NCBI RefSeq assembly: GCF_015082335.1
Contig: NZ_BLRL01000011.1
Coordinates: forward strand, 1 to 64,000
Direction of reading: 5' to 3'
Origin: Moritella sp. F3
GTDB taxonomy: Bacteria; Pseudomonadota; Gammaproteobacteria; Enterobacterales; Moritellaceae
DNA: 64,000 bases
The notes under the pieces were generated by a model, which saw only the letters and a program-made list of their open reading frames with translations, was not told the origin of the DNA and did no database searches. Positions 60,151 through 64,000 of the stretch are shown here, piece by piece; position 1 is the stretch's first letter; every line of letters begins with the position of its first letter. The position numbers were made by a program, and so were the translations under genes.

Positions 60151-60309
60151 CATTTTGTTATAAGCAAAAAAGTTGGCTAGCGTATATATAACAAATAAAC
60201 CACTAATAATATTAACATTAGCGGTACCAAGCATTAACATTAGTAGTTCAATTCATCGGCGTTACATGGCAAAATAGTGGCCTCACAAAACCATTATCAG
60301 GATGACAAA

Positions 60310-61083
60310 ATGGCGACTTACTTACTCACAGAATTGAATGCACAAGGCGTACTTACTTTAACGCTCAATCGCTTAGATAAGCTTAATGCATTTAACGGGG
60401 CCTTTTATACCGAATTAGCGCAGGCTTTTCGTCAAGCGGATGACAACCCAGAAGTACGTGTGGTGATATTACGCGGCTCAGAAAATTGCTTCTGTGCAGG
60501 TAATGACATGGCTGATTTCATGAATGGGATGGATTTTTCTAAAGACCAACCATTAGTGCAGTATATGTTGGCGCTATTACACTTTTCAAAACCTGTTATC
60601 GCCGCAGCAGCAGGCCCAGCAGTTGGTATCGGCACTACGATGCTGATGCATTGTGATCTAGTTTATCTTGCTGATAACACGGTATTACGTCTACCATTTA
60701 CCGATCTTGCCGCGGTTCCTGAGTATGCCGCGAGTCTGATACTACCTCGTTTAGCAGGCCATCAACGCGCCGCTGAACTGATGTTACTCGCAGATAAATT
60801 TGATGCGCAAACCGCAGTAGAAATAGGCCTAGCCAATAAAGTACTGCCTGCAGATGAATTATTTGCCATGGCCGAAAAAAGTGCACTCAAACTAGCCGCA
60901 AAAGCACCAGCATCACTGCGTAACACCAAAAAATTAATGAAAGCTGAATTGATTAGTAAGATCGAACAAGTGATCGATGTTGAGCTTGAATATTTCTCCG
61001 ATGCACTTAACAGCGAGGAATCAAAAGAAGCGGTCAGTGCCTTTATGCAAAAGCGTAAACCAGACTTCTCACGATTTAATTAA
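60310..61083 (+). CDS. Enoyl-CoA hydratase/isomerase (crotonase) family protein
   Basis: A 257-residue single-domain crotonase. The oxyanion-hole parts ENCFCAGNDMADF (near residue 64) and AAAGPAVGIGTTMLMHCDLVYLAD (near 100) are clear. The active-site segment reads LAAVPEYAASLILPRLAG. It has one well-placed glutamate (VPE), a pattern shared with delta3,delta2-enoyl-CoA isomerases and PaaG more than with hydratases, which need two. The substrate is unknown. The ATG at 60310 follows AGGA at seven bases; the frame also offers GTG 60277. It is divergent from cysJ and followed by a long hairpin. Confidence 0.88.
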   Translation: MATYLLTELNAQGVLTLTLNRLDKLNAFNGAFYTELAQAFRQADDNPEVRVVILRGSENCFCAGNDMADFMNGMDFSKDQPLVQYMLALLHFSKPVIAAAAGPAVGIGTTMLMHCDLVYLADNTVLRLPFTDLAAVPEYAASLILPRLAGHQRAAELMLLADKFDAQTAVEIGLANKVLPADELFAMAEKSALKLAAKAPASLRNTKKLMKAELISKIEQVIDVELEYFSDALNSEESKEAVSAFMQKRKPDFSRFN

Positions 61084-61185
61084 TACTTAGATTCAAATGT
61101 TAAGTGCATAACCCAAGGCTACCCACTTATAGCTATTTAATGTTAATTAACTGAAATACGTGTAGCAACATTATTGATATACCGC

Positions 61186-61227
61186 AAAGTAGAACAGAAA
61201 ATAGCGCTTTGTTTTCTGTTCTACTTT
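61186..61227 (+). terminator. Long hairpin after the crotonase gene
   Basis: A perfect 16-base stem AAAGTAGAACAGAAAA with its complement (61212-61227) around a ten-base loop. No real T-run follows. It lies about 100 bases after the stop and could end or protect the transcript. Confidence 0.6.
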
Positions 61228-61351
61228 ACCTATCGAAGCCCTCAGCGCATAATTGAACCTTATACATGTTTATATCTACAACGCGTTAGAATTTGTCTAA
61301 GCGAGTAGCAACGCACAACATGTGATGTTTATATTTGAAGTGGTAAAAATA

Positions 61352-61702
61352 ATGATAACAAACAGTGATGGTTACATTCAGCTAATCCACTTTTTAGCAG
61401 ATAACTTAGCTATTTTTGAAAACCATAGTCAGCAAACTGCGTCTACAACAGACACCATAGGTGATATTTTTTCTGAACATATCGCCAATAATACAATGAT
61501 GGTGTGTAATCAACATCACCAGCTTACTGAAAAACACCGTTTTATCGTGATCAGAGAGATCGATGCAATTGTCAGTGATTTAGAAGAAGTATTATCAAGT
61601 GCTTGGGATATCTCACCGAGTAATGAGCAGATGGTATTTATCGAAGAATTTGTTGGTTTAATGAAAAATTTATTTGATAGTGAATTAGCTAAATTAGCAT
61701 AA
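61352..61702 (+). CDS. DUF3802-like small protein, unknown function
   Basis: A 116-residue acidic, helical cytoplasmic protein. The start MITNSDGYIQLIHFLADNLAIF, the middle VREIDAIVSDLEEVL-like helix and the end FVGLMKNLFDSEL recall the DUF3802 family that I remember from Vibrio and Shewanella genomes. No catalytic motif is visible. The frame is open from GTG 61322; the ATG at 61352 gives the family N-terminus, though its ribosome site is weak. It converges on ilvH across a bidirectional terminator. Confidence 0.7.
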   Translation: MITNSDGYIQLIHFLADNLAIFENHSQQTASTTDTIGDIFSEHIANNTMMVCNQHHQLTEKHRFIVIREIDAIVSDLEEVLSSAWDISPSNEQMVFIEEFVGLMKNLFDSELAKLA

Positions 61703-61735
61703 GCGCTAGCTTAAAATAATGAATTAAAACAAAAT

Positions 61736-61766
61736 AAAAAGCCAGCTCACATGAGCTGGCTTTTTT
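61736..61766. terminator. Bidirectional terminator between the DUF3802-like gene and ilvH
   Basis: GCCAGCTC (61741-61748) pairs with GAGCTGGC (61753-61760) around ACAT, flanked by five A on the left and six T on the right, so it works in both directions. Confidence 0.93.
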
Positions 61767-61784
61767 ATGCGTTTAAAAGCGAGA

Positions 61785-62279
61785 TTATGCTTTTAAACAA
61801 CGTTCACCACGAGCAATACCACAAACACCACTTCGAACAACTTCTACAATTTCAGTGCTCGATGCTAATGTTTGAATAAAGGCATCAAGCTTATCGCTAT
61901 CGCCCGCAAGTTGTACTGTATATAAAGAATCAGTGATATCAACGATTTGGCCACGGAAAATATCCGATGTACGCTTTACTTCTGCACGTACAAAACCAGC
62001 TGCTTTAACTTTAATTAGTAACAGCTCACGCTCAATGTGTGGACCTTCTGTAAGATCGCTCACCTTAAGGACATCAATCAGCTTGTTTAATTGCTTCATG
62101 ATCTGTTCCACTACCGCACGGTCACCGTTAGTAACCAACGTTAAACGCGAAAGCGTTTCATCATCAGTCGTCGATACAGTCAACGATTCAATGTTATAAC
62201 CACGTTGTGAGAACAAACCAACGATACGTGATAACGCACCTGATTCATTTTCTGTTAATACTGAAATTATACGTCTCAT
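61785..62279 (-). CDS. ilvH: Acetolactate synthase small (regulatory) subunit
   Basis: Regulatory partner that gives IlvI full activity and valine feedback. The N-terminal ACT domain starts [34 protein letters not shown], followed by a second ACT-like half ending [13 protein letters not shown]. Length 164 equals E. coli IlvH (163). The first codon overlaps the ilvI stop by four bases (ATGA), so the two subunits are made together. Confidence 0.96.
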   Translation of the reverse strand: MRRIISVLTENESGALSRIVGLFSQRGYNIESLTVSTTDDETLSRLTLVTNGDRAVVEQIMKQLNKLIDVLKVSDLTEGPHIERELLLIKVKAAGFVRAEVKRTSDIFRGQIVDITDSLYTVQLAGDSDKLDAFIQTLASSTEIVEVVRSGVCGIARGERCLKA

Positions 62280-63997
62280 GATGTGGTTTTCTCCGTCTTA
62301 CTAAGGTACATATCATCCATTGCGCCATATTTGATTTGCATCGGATACACATGTTCTTCAGGATCAATAATGATATCCATGAATACAACACGGTGTTTAT
62401 TTTCTTCCGAGAAACACTCAGCAAAAGCTTTATCAAGATCTTCAGGTTTACTCACCTGAATACCAACGTGATGATACGCTTCAGCCAATTTAACAAAGTC
62501 TGGCATAGACTCCATATAAGAATGAGAATGACGGCCATCATAGAACATTTTCTGCCACTGCTTAACCATGCCTAATGCACCGTTATTCAGGGTAATAATC
62601 TTCACTGCAATACCATACTGTAGACAAGTAGATAGCTCTTGAATATTCATTTGAATAGAACCGTCACCAGAAATACAACACACCACTTTTTCTGGGTTAG
62701 CAATTTTAGCTCCCATTGCAGCAGGGAAACCAAAGCCCATCGTGCCTAAACCACCAGAGTTAATCCACTGACGCGGTTTATCATATGGGTAATACAAGGC
62801 ACCAAACATCTGATGCTGACCCACATCTGAGGCAATTATCGCTTTACCATCAGTATGTTTGTACAAGGCTTCAATTGCACCTTGCGGCTTAATTGATGTA
62901 CCCGTTTCATAACTTAAGCATTGCTTAGTACGCCAGCTATCAATTTGTTTCCACCAAGCTGCACGCTCTTCTTCATTTGCGGTAACATCCAATTCTGCAA
63001 TGATTTCAAGCATCTGCTCAACAACCACTTCGATAGAACCAACAATTGGAATATCAGCGTGTACAGTTTTAGAAATTGATGTTGGATCAATATCAACATG
63101 AATAATTTTTGCTTCAGGACAGAACTTATCAATCGCATTCGTTACACGGTCGTCGAAACGAGCGCCTAAGCAAATAATAAGGTCTGAGTTATGCATCGTT
63201 TTATTTGCTTCAAACGTACCGTGCATACCTAACATGCCAACATTTTGTGGATGTGTACCAGGGAAAATGCCCAGTCCCATCAATGTATTTGTTACTGGTA
63301 GGTTTAATTGCTCAGCAAATTTCAATACTTGTGCTTCAGCGTTAGCGATAACTGCGCCACCACCAACATAAAGTACTGGTTTTTTAGCTGTTGAAATCGC
63401 TTTAACCGCTTTACGTACTTGGCCTTTATGACCCGATTTAACGGGGTTATATGAACGCATTGATACGTTCTCAGGATATTGGTACGGAAATTTAGCTAAC
63501 GGATTTTGCGTATCTTTTGGTAAATCAATTACCACAGGTCCAGGGCGACCCGTTGACGCGATATAAAACGCTTTTTTAATAGCATCAGGGATGTCAGCAG
63601 CTGTTTTACATAAGAAACTGTGTTTTACGATTGGGCGAGATACGCCCATCATGTCCGTTTCCTGGAATGCATCGTTACCGATCATTGATGTAGGAACCTG
63701 ACCAGATAACACAACCAGCGGGATAGAATCCATATACGCTGTTGCAATACCAGTAATACAGTTTGTCGCACCAGGTCCCGATGTAACGAGGACGGTACCA
63801 ACTTTCCCTGTCGAACGTGCATAGCCATCTGCAGCATGTACTGCAGCTTGCTCATGACGTACTAAAAAATGTTCAATTTGACTTGATTCGAATAACGCAT
63901 CATAAATATCAAGAACAGAGCCACCAGGATAACCGAAGATATGCTCAATACCCTCATCTTCCAGTGAGCGGATTACCATTTCGGCACCAGACAACAT
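62276..63997 (-). CDS. ilvI: Acetolactate synthase large subunit
   Basis: ThDP-dependent condensation of two pyruvates to acetolactate, or pyruvate with 2-oxobutyrate, for valine, leucine and isoleucine. The catalytic glutamate is in [10 protein letters not shown] (near residue 47). The FAD/central domain follows, and the ThDP motif [19 protein letters not shown] (near residue 426) is complete. Length 573 equals E. coli IlvI (574). The ATG at 63997 is only three bases from the window edge. E. coli begins two residues earlier (MEMLSGAE), and the codon at 63998-64000 is GAA here, so the true start may be just outside. Confidence 0.95.
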   Translation of the reverse strand: MLSGAEMVIRSLEDEGIEHIFGYPGGSVLDIYDALFESSQIEHFLVRHEQAAVHAADGYARSTGKVGTVLVTSGPGATNCITGIATAYMDSIPLVVLSGQVPTSMIGNDAFQETDMMGVSRPIVKHSFLCKTAADIPDAIKKAFYIASTGRPGPVVIDLPKDTQNPLAKFPYQYPENVSMRSYNPVKSGHKGQVRKAVKAISTAKKPVLYVGGGAVIANAEAQVLKFAEQLNLPVTNTLMGLGIFPGTHPQNVGMLGMHGTFEANKTMHNSDLIICLGARFDDRVTNAIDKFCPEAKIIHVDIDPTSISKTVHADIPIVGSIEVVVEQMLEIIAELDVTANEEERAAWWKQIDSWRTKQCLSYETGTSIKPQGAIEALYKHTDGKAIIASDVGQHQMFGALYYPYDKPRQWINSGGLGTMGFGFPAAMGAKIANPEKVVCCISGDGSIQMNIQELSTCLQYGIAVKIITLNNGALGMVKQWQKMFYDGRHSHSYMESMPDFVKLAEAYHHVGIQVSKPEDLDKAFAECFSEENKHRVVFMDIIIDPEEHVYPMQIKYGAMDDMYLSKTEKTTS

Positions 63998-64000
63998 TTC

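Overview
The window is a stretch of housekeeping chromosome from a marine-type gammaproteobacterium. Every block has close counterparts in Vibrio, Shewanella and E. coli. The Na+-translocating NQR operon, the small families that look like TIGR03899 and DUF3802, Crl, and the moderately AT-rich DNA suggest a Vibrionales/Alteromonadales relative. Moritella or a close genus is my best guess, an inference without a database search. I see no prophage, insertion sequence, CRISPR array, integron, restriction system or defence island, and no tRNA gene. The first ~135 bases are the promoter and boxA leader of an rRNA operon running left off the window.

Layout. 1-3532: rRNA leader, gmhB (LPS heptose) and metNIQ (methionine import) behind a MetJ operator. 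3684-5634: two poorly known genes. 5639-11176: sulfate activation operon cysD-cysN-SLC13 permease-cysC-cysQ. 11352-14617: dinB behind a LexA-like box, ompW behind a perfect FNR-type box, and a TDT-family exporter. 14895-21983: nqrABCDEF-apbE-nqrM, the sodium-pumping NADH:quinone oxidoreductase with its flavin and Fe maturation factors. 22407-32389: bolA, rlmG, yajG-like, ppiA, ampG, yajQ, vanZ, panE, thiI and a short exported LigB-type ligase. 32692-33581: a small unknown gene and a YbeL-type zinc-ribbon gene.

33912-48133 is the long plus-strand block leuS-lptE-holA-nadD-rsfS-rlmH-mrdA-mrdB-mltB-rlpA-dacA-ybeD-lipB-lipA. It joins leucyl-tRNA charging, LPS assembly, the replication clamp loader, NAD synthesis, ribosome control, the rod-shape wall machine and lipoate synthesis, in nearly the E. 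coli order. 48218-54571: a membrane-anchored protein of 14-residue repeats, proBA, crl, gpt and pepD. 54744-55725: two small unknown genes. 55828-60066: cysJIH, which completes the sulfate-to-sulfide route begun by cysDNC. 60310-63997: a crotonase, a DUF3802-like gene and ilvIH.

Nothing here is clearly a new multigene system. The items most worth a second look are the exported LigB that stops after its OB fold, the 14-residue-repeat protein, the exported transglutaminase-like protein without a cysteine at the expected place, and a self-complementary, possibly switching intergenic segment between gpt and pepD. The promoter-proximal MetJ, FNR and LexA sites are also of interest. Where a better ribosome binding site or homology supported it, I moved starts inward from the longest reading frame and say so.
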